Shown here: positions 51,940-61,815 of the stretch, piece by piece
Layout: each line of letters starts with the position of its first letter
Numbering within the stretch: position 1 is the first letter of the stretch
NCBI RefSeq assembly: GCF_000819845.1
Contig: NZ_CDCG01000044.1
Coordinates: forward strand, 79,138 to 143,137
Origin: Aeromonas enteropelogenes
GTDB taxonomy: Bacteria; Pseudomonadota; Gammaproteobacteria; Enterobacterales; Aeromonadaceae
Direction of reading: 5' to 3'
Length of the DNA: 64,000 nt
Position numbers and translations under genes: made by a program
Notes under the pieces: generated by a model
Told to the model about the DNA's origin: nothing
The model's input: only the letters and a program-made list of their open reading frames with translations
The model's database searches: none

Positions 51940-53646
51940 ATGACCAGATCTCCCCGCTCCCTCGATCATCTGCTGGCATATTCCATGATCCCCATCTGGG
52001 TCGGGGCCATCTTGATGTTGCTGGTGTTGATCGCGCTGACGCAGGTACCGGCTGCCACCCGTATCGAAGAGCAGCGGGTGAAAGAGCATCTGGTGCGAGT
52101 GCTCAAGGCGATTCAACTCGATATCAGAGCGGTGGATGCCTTTACCCGGGATTGGGGGATCTGGGATGACAGTTACTACTTCATCACTCATCACAACCGT
52201 GGCTATATCGAGGCCAATCTGCTCAGCGACATGCCGATGCGGGATTTCGGTCTCAACCTGATCAGCTACATGGACCTTCAGGGGAACGAGATCTGGCCCC
52301 ACACCCAGTTGCCGGAAAATAACGACTCCGGTACCACGGCCACCGAGTTGCCCAATTTCCTCGATGATCTGAAACGTCAGCTGCGTCAGGACTCCCTGGC
52401 GCAAGGCACGGTCAATCTGCACGGGATCCGGAATTCCCTGTGGGGGCCCCTCATCTTCTCCTGGCAGCCTATCCGCCTCAGCGATGGCAGCGGTACGCCC
52501 AACGGTTTTTTGCTGGCATTGCGCTGGCTGGATCGTCCCTACATCGAGCAGATTTCCGAACGTACCGCACTGCCGATCATGATTGCCCCCGCTCGCCAGG
52601 GTGAGGGGGAGACGGGTTTTCAGCCACTGCAGGCGCAGATGACCTATCGCCTCATCGATCTTGGCCTGCAACGGGTTCGTGGTGAGGGGCGTCTGCTCAA
52701 CAATGCTGGCCAGCCGGTGGTGACCCTGGTGCTGGAAGAGGAGCGGAAGGTGCTGCAAGCTACCCTGGAGGGGGCCTTGCTGACGTTTGCCGGCATGCTG
52801 GTCGTGAGTGCGCTGTGCATGCTGCTCGCCATGCACAGGTTGAAGAGCATAGTGCTGACTCCCCTGCATCAGTTGATGACGGCGTTGCAGCGTTTTGGCG
52901 ACAAGCCGGATGTGGCGCTGATCCCCCATATCGACAGCAGTACCGAGTTGGCGACTCTCAGCAGCAAGATGCGTGAAATGGCTGGCAAGGTGAGTCAGCA
53001 ACACGATGAGTTGTTGGCCAGATCCAACCTTATGGAGATGGCGGCCTTTACGGATCCCCTGACCCGCTGTTTCAACCGCCGTTACCTTGAGGGGTGGTTA
53101 CAGGATCACAGGGCTGAACCCTGTACGCTGTTGCTGCTGGATCTCGATCACTTCAAGCGGATCAACGACAAATTTGGTCACGACGTCGGGGATCTGGTGC
53201 TGCAACAGTTGGCTGAGCTGCTCAGAAAGCTGGTGACAACCGATGTCGGGCCGATCGTCCGGCTGGGGGGAGAAGAGTTTCTGCTGTTGTTGCAAGTCGA
53301 AGACGAATGCGAGATTGCGCTGTGGGTGGAACGGCTCAGGCTGCGCGTCGCCAGTCATCGTTTCGGCAGGGAAGAGACACCGCTCTGGCTGACGGTTTCC
53401 TTGGGATATTGCCGTTATCCGTTACACCCTTCGATGCTCGACAGCTTCTGGAGCCATAGCTTCAAGTTGGCGGATATGGCTCTCTATCGTGCCAAGCAGG
53501 AAGGGCGCAACCAGTGGCAGGGTTACATGGGAACCTTGCCACCAGATGCGATCGCGCTGACTCCCGAGCAGATTGTCGATGGTGATCATCTGCAGCTGAA
53601 CAGGCTGGAGTTCCGGGATCAGCCCTGTCGCACCAGTACCAGATAA
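51940..53646 (+). CDS. CHASE4-GGDEF membrane diguanylate cyclase
   Basis: 568-residue inner-membrane sensor enzyme. Helix 1 spans residues ~14-35 and helix 2 ~272-292. The periplasmic part holds a CHASE4-type sensor (AFTRDWGIWDDSYYF is its hallmark; YIEANLLSDMPMRDFGLNLI). A HAMP linker and short coiled coil follow, then GGDEF with TDPLTRCFNRRYLEGW, LLLDLDHFKRINDKFGHDVGD and the active site LGGEEFLLLL. The I-site Arg is missing (TTDVGPIVRL precedes the loop), so classic product inhibition is not expected. Input signal unknown. Confidence 0.92.
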   Translation: MTRSPRSLDHLLAYSMIPIWVGAILMLLVLIALTQVPAATRIEEQRVKEHLVRVLKAIQLDIRAVDAFTRDWGIWDDSYYFITHHNRGYIEANLLSDMPMRDFGLNLISYMDLQGNEIWPHTQLPENNDSGTTATELPNFLDDLKRQLRQDSLAQGTVNLHGIRNSLWGPLIFSWQPIRLSDGSGTPNGFLLALRWLDRPYIEQISERTALPIMIAPARQGEGETGFQPLQAQMTYRLIDLGLQRVRGEGRLLNNAGQPVVTLVLEEERKVLQATLEGALLTFAGMLVVSALCMLLAMHRLKSIVLTPLHQLMTALQRFGDKPDVALIPHIDSSTELATLSSKMREMAGKVSQQHDELLARSNLMEMAAFTDPLTRCFNRRYLEGWLQDHRAEPCTLLLLDLDHFKRINDKFGHDVGDLVLQQLAELLRKLVTTDVGPIVRLGGEEFLLLLQVEDECEIALWVERLRLRVASHRFGREETPLWLTVSLGYCRYPLHPSMLDSFWSHSFKLADMALYRAKQEGRNQWQGYMGTLPPDAIALTPEQIVDGDHLQLNRLEFRDQPCRTSTR

Positions 53647-53750
53647 GCCATGGCGACGATAAAACCGATCAGGATAAAGAGAAAGGATCCTATCCCCCAC
53701 ACGGCGGCGAGAAATGCCCCCACCTTTTGCCATCTCGACTCATTCTTCAT
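53619..53750 (-). CDS. Possible small membrane protein, 43 aa
   Basis: From ATG 53750: MKNESRWQKVGAFLAAVWG, then a membrane helix (IGSFLFILIGFIVAMAYLVLV) and RQG. The pattern of short basic head plus one helix is typical of small inner-membrane proteins. Its 3' end overlaps the convergent GGDEF gene by 28 bp. The ribosome site is poor (GGAAAG 14 nt upstream), so it remains unproven. Confidence 0.42.
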   Translation of the reverse strand: MKNESRWQKVGAFLAAVWGIGSFLFILIGFIVAMAYLVLVRQG

Positions 53751-53993
53751 AAATAAATAATTACTTTCCAGTAACTTGCGTGCCACAAAAATACGCTCGT
53801 CAGGCCTTGCACACAACTGTTAATTGTTTATCCCGCAAAATGGATAAGATGCCTTAATTCGGCATATTTAGTCGCAATCAGACGGGCGAAATAAAGTCGT
53901 GTGAGTGATGGCTGGTGTGTCGCAAATAGTGTGACGGCAACGAAAATTTGCCAATAAAGATGCCATGCCAATCAATCTATTTCTGCTTAACAT

Positions 53994-54007
53994 TTGTCCC
54001 AAATCAA
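53994..54007 (+). promoter_or_regulatory. FNR-type box upstream of ompW
   Basis: TTGTC-CCAA-ATCAA: right half perfect, left half differs from TTGAT at its last two bases. Centred 80 bp before the start codon. ompW is FNR-dependent in E. coli, which supports the reading. Apart from this and the small frame at 53619-53750, nothing was seen in 53647-54080. Confidence 0.5.
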
Positions 54008-54080
54008 TAACCATGCACTTACAAGCTTTTATAGTCAGCACGCTTACAGCATCGAATGACAACAAAAAAAGGACTTAGTG

Positions 54081-54695
54081 ATGAAAAAGATTCTTCCTCT
54101 GATGATTGCAGCAGCCCTGACCTCTCCCTTCGCCATGGCACACCAGGCTGGCGATATTCTGGTGCGTGGTGGTGTCGCGGTAGTTTCTCCTCAAGAGAGC
54201 AGCGATGACGTATTGGGCACAGGTGAATTCGACATCAAGAATGACACGCAGCTGGGACTGACTCTGAGCTACATGATCACTGACAACTGGGGCGTCGAGT
54301 TGCTGGCTGCTACTCCTTTCTCCCACAAGGTCAGCACTCCTGGCCTGGGTGAGATAGCCAAGGTTAAACATCTCCCTCCGACACTGATGGGCCAATACTA
54401 CTTTGGCGATGCCCAGAGCAAAGTTCGTCCATACATCGGGGTTGGTGTGAACTACACCACCTTCTTTGATGAGAAAGGAGTAGGGGCTCTCGATGGCGCC
54501 AATATCAACCTTGACGATTCCTGGGGCCTGGCTGGTCAAATCGGCATTGATATGGCGATTACCGACCGCTGGTTTGTAAACGGTTCGGCTTGGATCATGG
54601 ATATTGATACTGATGTCAATGTTGAAGGTGTCGGCACCTTCAAGACCAATATCGATCCCATGGTCTTTATGGTCGGCGTCGGCTACCGCTTCTAA
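54081..54695 (+). CDS. ompW: Outer-membrane protein OmpW
   Basis: 204-residue eight-stranded beta-barrel with a hydrophobic channel. The signal peptide MKKILPLMIAAALTSPFAMA is followed by GDILVRGGVAVVSPQESSDD. Family strands are TLSYMITDNWGVELLAATPFSH, KHLPPTLMGQYYF, VRPYIGVGVNYTTFF and a terminal Phe (MVGVGYRF) used by the Bam machine. AAGGA lies upstream of ATG 54081. An FNR-type box suggests oxygen-dependent control. Monocistronic, with a terminator at 54752. Confidence 0.95.
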   Translation: MKKILPLMIAAALTSPFAMAHQAGDILVRGGVAVVSPQESSDDVLGTGEFDIKNDTQLGLTLSYMITDNWGVELLAATPFSHKVSTPGLGEIAKVKHLPPTLMGQYYFGDAQSKVRPYIGVGVNYTTFFDEKGVGALDGANINLDDSWGLAGQIGIDMAITDRWFVNGSAWIMDIDTDVNVEGVGTFKTNIDPMVFMVGVGYRF

Positions 54696-54751
54696 TAACC
54701 GGATTCTGATGGCGTAATGCCGCAGATATATAGCTAAGCACGTCTCCTTTC

Positions 54752-54776
54752 AGCCCGGCTCGGTCCGGGCTTTTTT
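54752..54776 (+). terminator. Terminator after ompW
   Basis: AGCCCGG (54752-54758), 6-nt loop, CCGGGCT (54765-54771), then T to 54776. Confidence 0.9.
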
Positions 54777-54915
54777 ATGTCTGCCATTAATTACAAAGTG
54801 ATTAATTAGCCTCGGCAGATCAATAAAATAGCTCCTCTCCTCCCTCTATAATGCGCCGTTTCTGCCGATAGTGACTATGTTCACTTTACCTTTCCCCACG
54901 AGCGAGGATGTCTCC

Positions 54916-56895
54916 ATGGGTTTATCTATTGTGCAGCGGATCATCGCCGGATTTGTGTTGATGCTGCTGTTGCTGATCCTGCTTGGTGTGATCAGCACCT
55001 TTAAAATCAAGGGTATCAATGACGGTCTCTCCGCCGTCTCCGATCGGGCGACCCCCCTGGTGGTGGCGGTAGCCAATCTCAAGGGGGCATTGCAAGAGAG
55101 CAATCGCTGGGTGCTGGTTTATCGCACCAGTGAAGATGCCGCCCAACTGCCGCAGTTCGCCAACCAGTTCAAGGAGCAGCAAGCCCGTTTCACCCAGCTG
55201 AGCCAGGAGATGGGCAAGTTTACCGAAGTGGCGGAGGCGCGTGCTCGCTTCCGGCAGGTAGAGAGTGCGACCGGCCAGTTTTATAGCCTGGCGGAACAGG
55301 TACTGGCCCAGCATGGCAAGTGGGTCGATGCCCTGGCGCAGCGGCACAAATTGCAGCTGGAGTTTATCCGGCTCGAGGACACCTATCAGTGGGCCGCCGA
55401 TCTGCTGTTGCAGCAGAGTGCCAGCAAGCGTTCCATGCGCAACAAAGCCGAGCTCATCACCTCGGGGATCGCACGGGATCTGAAGAATATTCGCCGAGCC
55501 GATGCCAAGACGGATCTCAATGAGCTGGAAAAGGTGCTCAGCAAGGACATAGAGATGGCCCGCAAGCGCCTGGAGCGCGTGCTGGTGCCGGATGATGTGA
55601 AGCAGCGTTTCGTGACCAATCTGGATCGGATGCAGGAGCTGGCGCTGGGCCCGCAAGGCTTGCTGGCCACCATGCGCCAGGCACAACAGCTGGAACTGGC
55701 ACTGGTCAGCCTGAACCAGCAGTTGGATGCCAACCTGGCCAGCAGCCTGAGCCTGCTGGACGAGATGGGTCAGTCGGCCGGTTCCATTGCCAGCGAGAGC
55801 CGCGTCAATGCCGATGCCGCCGTCAGCAGCGCCAGTGTCTGGATCCTGATCGTGGCCACCGTCTCGGCGGCTGCGGCGCTGCTTATCGGTTACACCACGG
55901 CACGCAGCATTCAGCGTCCATTGCAGATGATCAACCGGGAGCTGGAGTATATGGCGGCCGGGGACATGACTCGCCGCATCAATTACCACAGCAGTTGCGA
56001 GTTTGGCAGCCTTTCCCGCTCCATCGATACACTGGCGGGCAAGACCGGAGAGCTGCTCTCCCAGATCAATGCGGGTTCCCGTCATCTGGTGGAGGAGGCG
56101 AGCCGCGCCGCCGAGATCAGCGAACGGGCCATGTCCCGGGTACAGGATCAGAAGAGCCAGACCGATCAGGTGGCGGCTGCCATCACCGAGCTGGAGGTGA
56201 GTGCCACTGAGGTGGCCCGTTCCACCGATGGCACCAAACATGAGGTGGATCTGGCCGATGAGGAGGCCAGAAGCGGCCGTCAGAAAGTGGCGACCACCCG
56301 TCGCATCACAGAACAGCTGGCCAGCGCCATGGAGGAGGCGGTCGGTATCACCTACAAGCTGGGGGAATTCAGCAACAACATCGGCAGCATTCTCGACGTG
56401 ATCCGCAGCATCGCCGAGCAGACCAACCTGCTGGCGTTGAACGCGGCCATTGAGGCGGCCCGGGCTGGCGATGCCGGTCGCGGTTTTGCCGTGGTGGCCG
56501 ACGAGGTACGGGCACTGGCCAACCGGACCCAGACCTCGACCGAGGAGATCCAGAGCATGATCGAAAACTTGCAGAGCTCCAGCAAGCATGTGGTGGAGGT
56601 GATGGGGCGCAGCCAGGAGCAGACCCATAGCTGTGTTGAGCAGACCCGCGAGATGGATGCGGCACTGCAATCCATCGCCGATCGGATGAGCGCCATCAAA
56701 TCGATGGCGGATCAGGTAGCCAATGCCGCCCAGGAGCAGATCTCCGTCAGCCAGGGGGTGGCTCGCCATATCGCCGGCATTGCCGATGTGGCCTACGAGA
56801 CGGAACGGGAGGCCCGGGAGTCAGCCAGCAGCAGTGAAGTGCTGGCGGATCTGATCGCCAAGCAGCAACAACTTATCGCACATTTCAAGGTCTAG
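54916..56895 (+). CDS. Methyl-accepting chemotaxis protein, paired with a binding protein
   Basis: 659-residue receptor. Helix 1 spans residues ~8-27 and helix 2 ~308-326; the ~280-residue periplasmic region between them is entirely helical ([48 protein letters not shown]). HAMP begins [15 protein letters not shown]. The signalling hairpin is [20 protein letters not shown] with [15 protein letters not shown]. No CheR pentapeptide (ends QLIAHFKV). ATG 54916 has AGGA 8 nt upstream. The next gene, 8 bp later, encodes a sugar-type binding protein that may present the ligand to this sensor. Confidence 0.94.
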   Translation: MGLSIVQRIIAGFVLMLLLLILLGVISTFKIKGINDGLSAVSDRATPLVVAVANLKGALQESNRWVLVYRTSEDAAQLPQFANQFKEQQARFTQLSQEMGKFTEVAEARARFRQVESATGQFYSLAEQVLAQHGKWVDALAQRHKLQLEFIRLEDTYQWAADLLLQQSASKRSMRNKAELITSGIARDLKNIRRADAKTDLNELEKVLSKDIEMARKRLERVLVPDDVKQRFVTNLDRMQELALGPQGLLATMRQAQQLELALVSLNQQLDANLASSLSLLDEMGQSAGSIASESRVNADAAVSSASVWILIVATVSAAAALLIGYTTARSIQRPLQMINRELEYMAAGDMTRRINYHSSCEFGSLSRSIDTLAGKTGELLSQINAGSRHLVEEASRAAEISERAMSRVQDQKSQTDQVAAAITELEVSATEVARSTDGTKHEVDLADEEARSGRQKVATTRRITEQLASAMEEAVGITYKLGEFSNNIGSILDVIRSIAEQTNLLALNAAIEAARAGDAGRGFAVVADEVRALANRTQTSTEEIQSMIENLQSSSKHVVEVMGRSQEQTHSCVEQTREMDAALQSIADRMSAIKSMADQVANAAQEQISVSQGVARHIAGIADVAYETEREARESASSSEVLADLIAKQQQLIAHFKV

Positions 56896-56903
56896 GAGGG
56901 CTT

Positions 56904-58283
56904 ATGGCTAACAAGTGGATTGGAGCCCTGAGTCTCCTGTTGTGTGGCCAGCTGATGGCCAGCGAGCTGGTGATCGAGAGCTGGCGTGCCGATGACAAGG
57001 CGCTGTGGGAGCAAAAGATCATCCCGGCGTTCGAGGCGACGCATCCGGGGATCAAGGTGACGTTTCATCCGGTGCAAAACGTCAACTATATGCCTACCTT
57101 GTTGGAGAACCTGAAGGCCGGCAAGGCGGGGGATCTCATCACTTGCCGCCCGTTTGATGACTCCCTCGCGCTGTTCAAGGCCGGTCATCTGGCCGAGCTG
57201 ACCGAGATGGCGGGGATGGAGAACTTCCCGAGCTTCGCCCAGTCGCCCTGGCAGACCGACTCCGGTGCCCAGACGTTTTGCGTACCCATGGCGTCCGTTA
57301 TTCACGGCTTTTTCTACAACAAGAAGATCTTCAGTGAATTGGGGCTGACCCTGCCGCAGACCCGCGACGAGTTCTTCGCCGCGCTCGACAAGGTGAAGGC
57401 CGATGGCCGTTATGTGCCGCTGGCCATGAGCGGCGGCGAGAGCTGGGTCTCCTCTGAACTGGGTTTCCAGAACATTGGTCCCAACTACTGGAAAGGGGAA
57501 GACGGGCGCCTGGCGCTGATCGGCGGAAACGAGCGGTTCGACAACCCGCATTATGTGAAGGTGTTCGAGGAGTTGTCCCGCTGGCGCCCCTATCTGGGTG
57601 AAGGGGGTGAGAGTCGGGATTATGCTGCCACCAACGAGCTGTTCACCTCGGGCAAGGCCGCCTTCTATGTGGCCGGTTCCTGGGAGATAGCACCCTTCAC
57701 CGGCAAGGTCGATTTTGGTGTCATGCGCCCGCCGGTCGCCAAGCAGGGAGCTGGCTGTTTCTTCACCGATCACACCGACATCGGCATGGGGATGAACCCG
57801 GCGAGCAAAAACAAGGAGGCCGCCATGGCCTTCCTGCAGTGGCTGACTACGCCCCAGTTTGCCGAGCTCTACACCAACGCGTTGCCGGGCTTTTTCTCCC
57901 TCTCCAACCACTTCTTCGACGTCACCAATCCGGCGGCCAGAGAGATGATGGAGTGGCGGGATCAGTGCGATTCCACCATACGAGTGGCCACCCAGATCCT
58001 CTCTCGCGGCACTCCCAAGCTGGGGGATGAGCTGGCCGAAGTGAGTCAGGCGGTATTGCTGGGCAAAATGGAGCCCAAAGCGGCGGCCGAGCGACTGGAA
58101 CAAGGGCTTAAAGGCTGGTATGCCCCCCATCAGGGCAGCAAGGTCACAGGGCAGGAGTGCCAGTGTGATACCGGCGTGACTCAGACAAGTGCCGTTACTG
58201 CGACGCAAACAGCGCCGCAACCTGCCGCGCAGGATGCCGTCGAGCAGGCGCTTTCCAGCGAGTTGGAAACACCGCAACAGTAG
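56904..58283 (+). CDS. Extracellular solute-binding protein, sugar (family 1) type, linked to the chemoreceptor
   Basis: 459-residue periplasmic binding protein. Signal peptide MANKWIGALSLLLCGQLMA; mature start SELVIESWRADDKALWEQKI, the usual opening of carbohydrate SBPs. NVNYMPTLLENLKAGKAGDLI, HGFFYNKKIFSELGLTLPQTRDEF and GKAAFYVAGSWEI are family blocks. The last ~45 residues are Thr/Gln/Ala/Pro-rich with a CQCD motif, an unusual tail. No ABC permease or ATPase follows, only a terminator. Eight bp from the chemoreceptor and on the same transcript, it probably serves chemotaxis towards a sugar or oligosaccharide rather than uptake. Confidence 0.9.
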   Translation: MANKWIGALSLLLCGQLMASELVIESWRADDKALWEQKIIPAFEATHPGIKVTFHPVQNVNYMPTLLENLKAGKAGDLITCRPFDDSLALFKAGHLAELTEMAGMENFPSFAQSPWQTDSGAQTFCVPMASVIHGFFYNKKIFSELGLTLPQTRDEFFAALDKVKADGRYVPLAMSGGESWVSSELGFQNIGPNYWKGEDGRLALIGGNERFDNPHYVKVFEELSRWRPYLGEGGESRDYAATNELFTSGKAAFYVAGSWEIAPFTGKVDFGVMRPPVAKQGAGCFFTDHTDIGMGMNPASKNKEAAMAFLQWLTTPQFAELYTNALPGFFSLSNHFFDVTNPAAREMMEWRDQCDSTIRVATQILSRGTPKLGDELAEVSQAVLLGKMEPKAAAERLEQGLKGWYAPHQGSKVTGQECQCDTGVTQTSAVTATQTAPQPAAQDAVEQALSSELETPQQ

Positions 58284-58312
58284 AGCATGACCAGTAGATT
58301 CTTATTGTGCAG

Positions 58313-58341
58313 AAAACGGGAGGCATCAGCCTCCCGTTTTT
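58313..58341. terminator. Bidirectional terminator
   Basis: AAAACGGGAGGC (58313-58324), loop ATCA, GCCTCCCGTTTTT (58329-58341), between the binding-protein gene and the convergent GNAT gene. Confidence 0.93.
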
Positions 58342-58359
58342 ATTGGCGAGTCTGACGGT

Positions 58360-59157
58360 TCAGGTATCGGAGGGCCAGCGGCAGAGGCTGCCGATACGGG
58401 CCACGGGAGTGAATCCGAGCGAGCGATAAATCCGCTGGGCGTGGTAGTGCTCATCGGCCACTATGATCAGCCGTTCTACCCGCTTCAGCCCTTGTCGTGC
58501 CACATGGCTGAGCAGCCGGCGGCATAGCCCCCTGTTGCGCCATGCCCTGTGGGTGCGTACCAGCTGGAAACGCCCCATGGTATCGGTAAAGAAGAGGCCA
58601 CAACTGGCGATCAACTGGCCCTCCTGCCAGATCCCCCACCAATCGCCGAGTCCATCGGCGATCATGGCTTGGTAAAGCCGTTGCCGTGAGTGCAGATAGG
58701 CGAGATAGCTGGCCTCGTTATGACTCATGTCTCGCTCATGGAGTTCGAAGTCGAGCCACGTCTGCCAGTCGCTTGCCTGAAATGCACGAAGTTCCTGACC
58801 CGGATGAGAAAGCATCACTGGTTGCCAGCTCTGCTCGTCGAGCGCCAGCACCACACACTCCAGATACTGATAACCCGTTGTTACAAATCCGGCTATTCGG
58901 CTGTTTTGTCCTTCCGCCAGCGGCCATTGGAAAGTGCGGTGACGGATCCTGGGATCCTGGCCGATCAGTTGATCAAAGGTGGCTTCGAGCCAGCCCTTGT
59001 CTCTGTCACTGGGAGGGGTCGGGAGCAGCAGATAGTTGCCGAAGTAGTAGTCGGGGGCATCCGGAGTACGCACGGCCCAGAACTCGTCATGCCGGGTGAC
59101 TTCGCCCTGATAGCGGTCGAACAGCAGATCCGTGGCAAAGCCGGGGTGGGTGTCCAT
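58360..59157 (-). CDS. GNAT family N-acetyltransferase, two-part
   Basis: 265-residue protein. The C-terminal ~130 residues are a GNAT fold: SCGLFFTDTMGRFQLVRTHRAWRNRGLCRRLLSH contains the acetyl-CoA loop (R-x-x-G-x-C/x in the usual R/Q-x-x-G-x-G/A place), then LIIVADEHYHAQRIYRSLGF. The N-terminal half (GEVTRHDEFWAVRTPDAPDYYFGNYLLL) resembles the first half of tandem GNAT proteins without a clear acetyl-CoA loop. Substrate unknown. ATG 59157 has AGGAG 7 nt upstream. A terminator-like hairpin lies unusually just upstream at 59215. Confidence 0.82.
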   Translation of the reverse strand: MDTHPGFATDLLFDRYQGEVTRHDEFWAVRTPDAPDYYFGNYLLLPTPPSDRDKGWLEATFDQLIGQDPRIRHRTFQWPLAEGQNSRIAGFVTTGYQYLECVVLALDEQSWQPVMLSHPGQELRAFQASDWQTWLDFELHERDMSHNEASYLAYLHSRQRLYQAMIADGLGDWWGIWQEGQLIASCGLFFTDTMGRFQLVRTHRAWRNRGLCRRLLSHVARQGLKRVERLIIVADEHYHAQRIYRSLGFTPVARIGSLCRWPSDT

Positions 59158-59207
59158 GGTGATACTCCTGCAAAGATTCAATCTGTTATCGGCAAGAGCG
59201 GGGGGAA

Positions 59208-59234
59208 GAAAAGGGGCCGGAGAAATCTCCGGCC
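59208..59234 (-). terminator. Terminator-like hairpin upstream of the GNAT gene, orphan
   Basis: GGCCGGAGA (59215-59223), AA, TCTCCGGCC (59226-59234). On the minus strand it is followed by CCTTTTCTT. No gene on that strand ends here, so it may be an attenuator or the end of a small RNA. Confidence 0.5.
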
Positions 59235-59385
59235 AAACAATCACACGCAGATTCAGAACGTCCAGGACGATCCGGCTTCATCATAACTCGACCTTGGTGA
59301 TTTTGGGATGGGGTCAGGGGGTTACTTACCGTTAATTTTGTAAATATGGGACGGCCCGAGTGGAAGAGTGACAAATCAGAGTTGA

Positions 59386-60378
<993 letters not shown>

Positions 60379-60396
60379 TACAACAGATGCAAGATC

Positions 60397-60430
60397 AAAA
60401 CAGCCAATGAGTTTCTCATTGGCTGTTTTT
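60397..60430 (+). terminator. Terminator after metF
   Basis: A 15-bp perfect stem AAAACAGCCAATGAG/CTCATTGGCTGTTTT with loop TTT, then more T. Confidence 0.95.
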
Positions 60431-60540
60431 GTTATGGCGGCCGGCCATCATCCGGCAGGGGCTATGAAGAGATGATCTGGACTCCTGAGATCAACCCGGC
60501 TGGTTGGTGTTACCAGGTGTGTCCGTGTTCTTTGCCTGGT

Positions 60541-61707
60541 TTACTGCTTTGCGCGACCCCGCGGCCGTGGTTGGAGCAGGTGCAGGCCAAACCCGATGAG
60601 CAGTCCCCAACAGGCGGCGCCGACACCGAGCAGGCTGATGCCGGATGCCGTGATGATGAAAGTGAGCAGGGCCGCTTCTCGCGCCTCATCGTGTTGCAAC
60701 GCCGTGTGCAGGCTGCTGCCTATAGTGCCAAGCAGCGCCAAGCCAGCCACGCAGGTGATGAGTGTCGCAGGGAAGGCGGTAAACAGAGCCGCGACCGTGG
60801 CGCCGAAGCAACCGGTCAGCAGATAGAAGCAGCCCGCCCAGACGGCTGCCGGCCAGCGGCGGTTGGCATCCGGATCCACCTCTTTTCCCATGCAAATTGC
60901 GGCGGTGATGGCTGCCAGGTTGAAAGCGTAACCCCCGAAGGGGGCGAGCAGCAGGCCGGTCAGGCCGGTCCAGCTGATAAGAGAAGAGGTCGCTGGTTGA
61001 TAGCCATGAGCCCGCAAGATAGTTATCCCGGGCATGTTCTGGGAGGTCATGGTGACGATAAACAGCGGCAGAGCGATGCCAAGCAGGGCATCGAGGGAGA
61101 AAGTCGGCGAGATCCAGACCGGAGTGGCCAGTTGCCAGTGCACGCCGCCAAGTTGCAGCTCTCCTCGCAAAGCACAGATCGCTATCCCGCTCGTCAGTAC
61201 CAGTACCATAGTGTAACGGGGCCAAAGATGGCGGCCCAGCAAAAAGGCCAGCAACAATGAGCCAAGCAGCAAGGGATCCTGCGGAGCAACCTTGAACAGA
61301 TCCAGGCCGAATCTGAGCAATACCCCGGCCAGCATGGCGGCGGCCAGTGGGGCTGGAATATGGCGCATCAGCCGATCGAACCAGCCACTGATGCCGCACA
61401 GGGTGATCAACAGAGAGGAAATGATAAAGGCACCGATGGCCTCAGCCAGAGTAAAGTTGCCGAGACTGGTGATCAGCAGGGCTGCCCCCGGGGTGGACCA
61501 AGCTGTGAGCGCGGGGATGCGGTAATAAAGAGAGAGACCGATACAGCTAATCCCCATGCCGATACCGAGCGTCCATAGCCAGGAGGAGACCTGAGCCGCA
61601 TCCGCCCCGGCTGCCGTTGCCGCTTGAATGATCAGGATGACGGAGCTGGTATAGCCGACCATCACGGCAATAAAGCCTGCCACTATATGGGGAAGCGCGA
61701 AGGGCAT
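60541..61707 (-). CDS. ydcO: BenE-family membrane transporter, YdcO-like
   Basis: 388-residue protein with about 12 helices of the benzoate/H+ symporter family. HIVAGFIAVMVGYTSSVILIIQAA, TAWSTPGAALL, FIVTMTSQNMPGITILRAHGY and APFGGYAFNLAAITAAICMG are family blocks and match E. coli YdcO. Divergent pairing with a SutR-type regulator also copies the E. coli ydcN-ydcO arrangement. Benzoate is the substrate of Acinetobacter BenE, but the YdcO substrate is unknown. AGGAG lies upstream of ATG 61707. Confidence 0.92.
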   Translation of the reverse strand: MPFALPHIVAGFIAVMVGYTSSVILIIQAATAAGADAAQVSSWLWTLGIGMGISCIGLSLYYRIPALTAWSTPGAALLITSLGNFTLAEAIGAFIISSLLITLCGISGWFDRLMRHIPAPLAAAMLAGVLLRFGLDLFKVAPQDPLLLGSLLLAFLLGRHLWPRYTMVLVLTSGIAICALRGELQLGGVHWQLATPVWISPTFSLDALLGIALPLFIVTMTSQNMPGITILRAHGYQPATSSLISWTGLTGLLLAPFGGYAFNLAAITAAICMGKEVDPDANRRWPAAVWAGCFYLLTGCFGATVAALFTAFPATLITCVAGLALLGTIGSSLHTALQHDEAREAALLTFIITASGISLLGVGAACWGLLIGFGLHLLQPRPRGRAKQ

Positions 61708-61724
61708 GGGTGACTCCTGTCGGT

Positions 61725-61744
61725 TTGTGCGTTATAGCGTACAA
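61725..61744. promoter_or_regulatory. SutR-type operator, copy 1
   Basis: TTGTGCG-TTATAG-CGTACAA, a 7-6-7 inverted repeat with one mismatch, 18 bp upstream of ydcO. Confidence 0.65.
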
Positions 61745-61763
61745 TATGTCGCCAACTATATCG

Positions 61764-61783
61764 TTGTGCGTTATAGCGCACAA
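61764..61783. promoter_or_regulatory. SutR-type operator, copy 2
   Basis: TTGTGCG-TTATAG-CGCACAA, perfect 7-6-7 inverted repeat identical to copy 1 except one base, 39 bp away and 32 bp upstream of sutR. Confidence 0.7.
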
Positions 61784-61815
61784 TCGAATTACGCAGGATC
61801 TATAGAGGGGTAACC

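Noticed and set aside
54858..54880. Possible sigma-28 promoter (GCCGATAG) before the second chemoreceptor
   Set aside because: The -10-like octamer is close to consensus, but no TAAAGTTT-like -35 lies 11 nt upstream; a sigma-70-like TATAAT is nearer to expectation.
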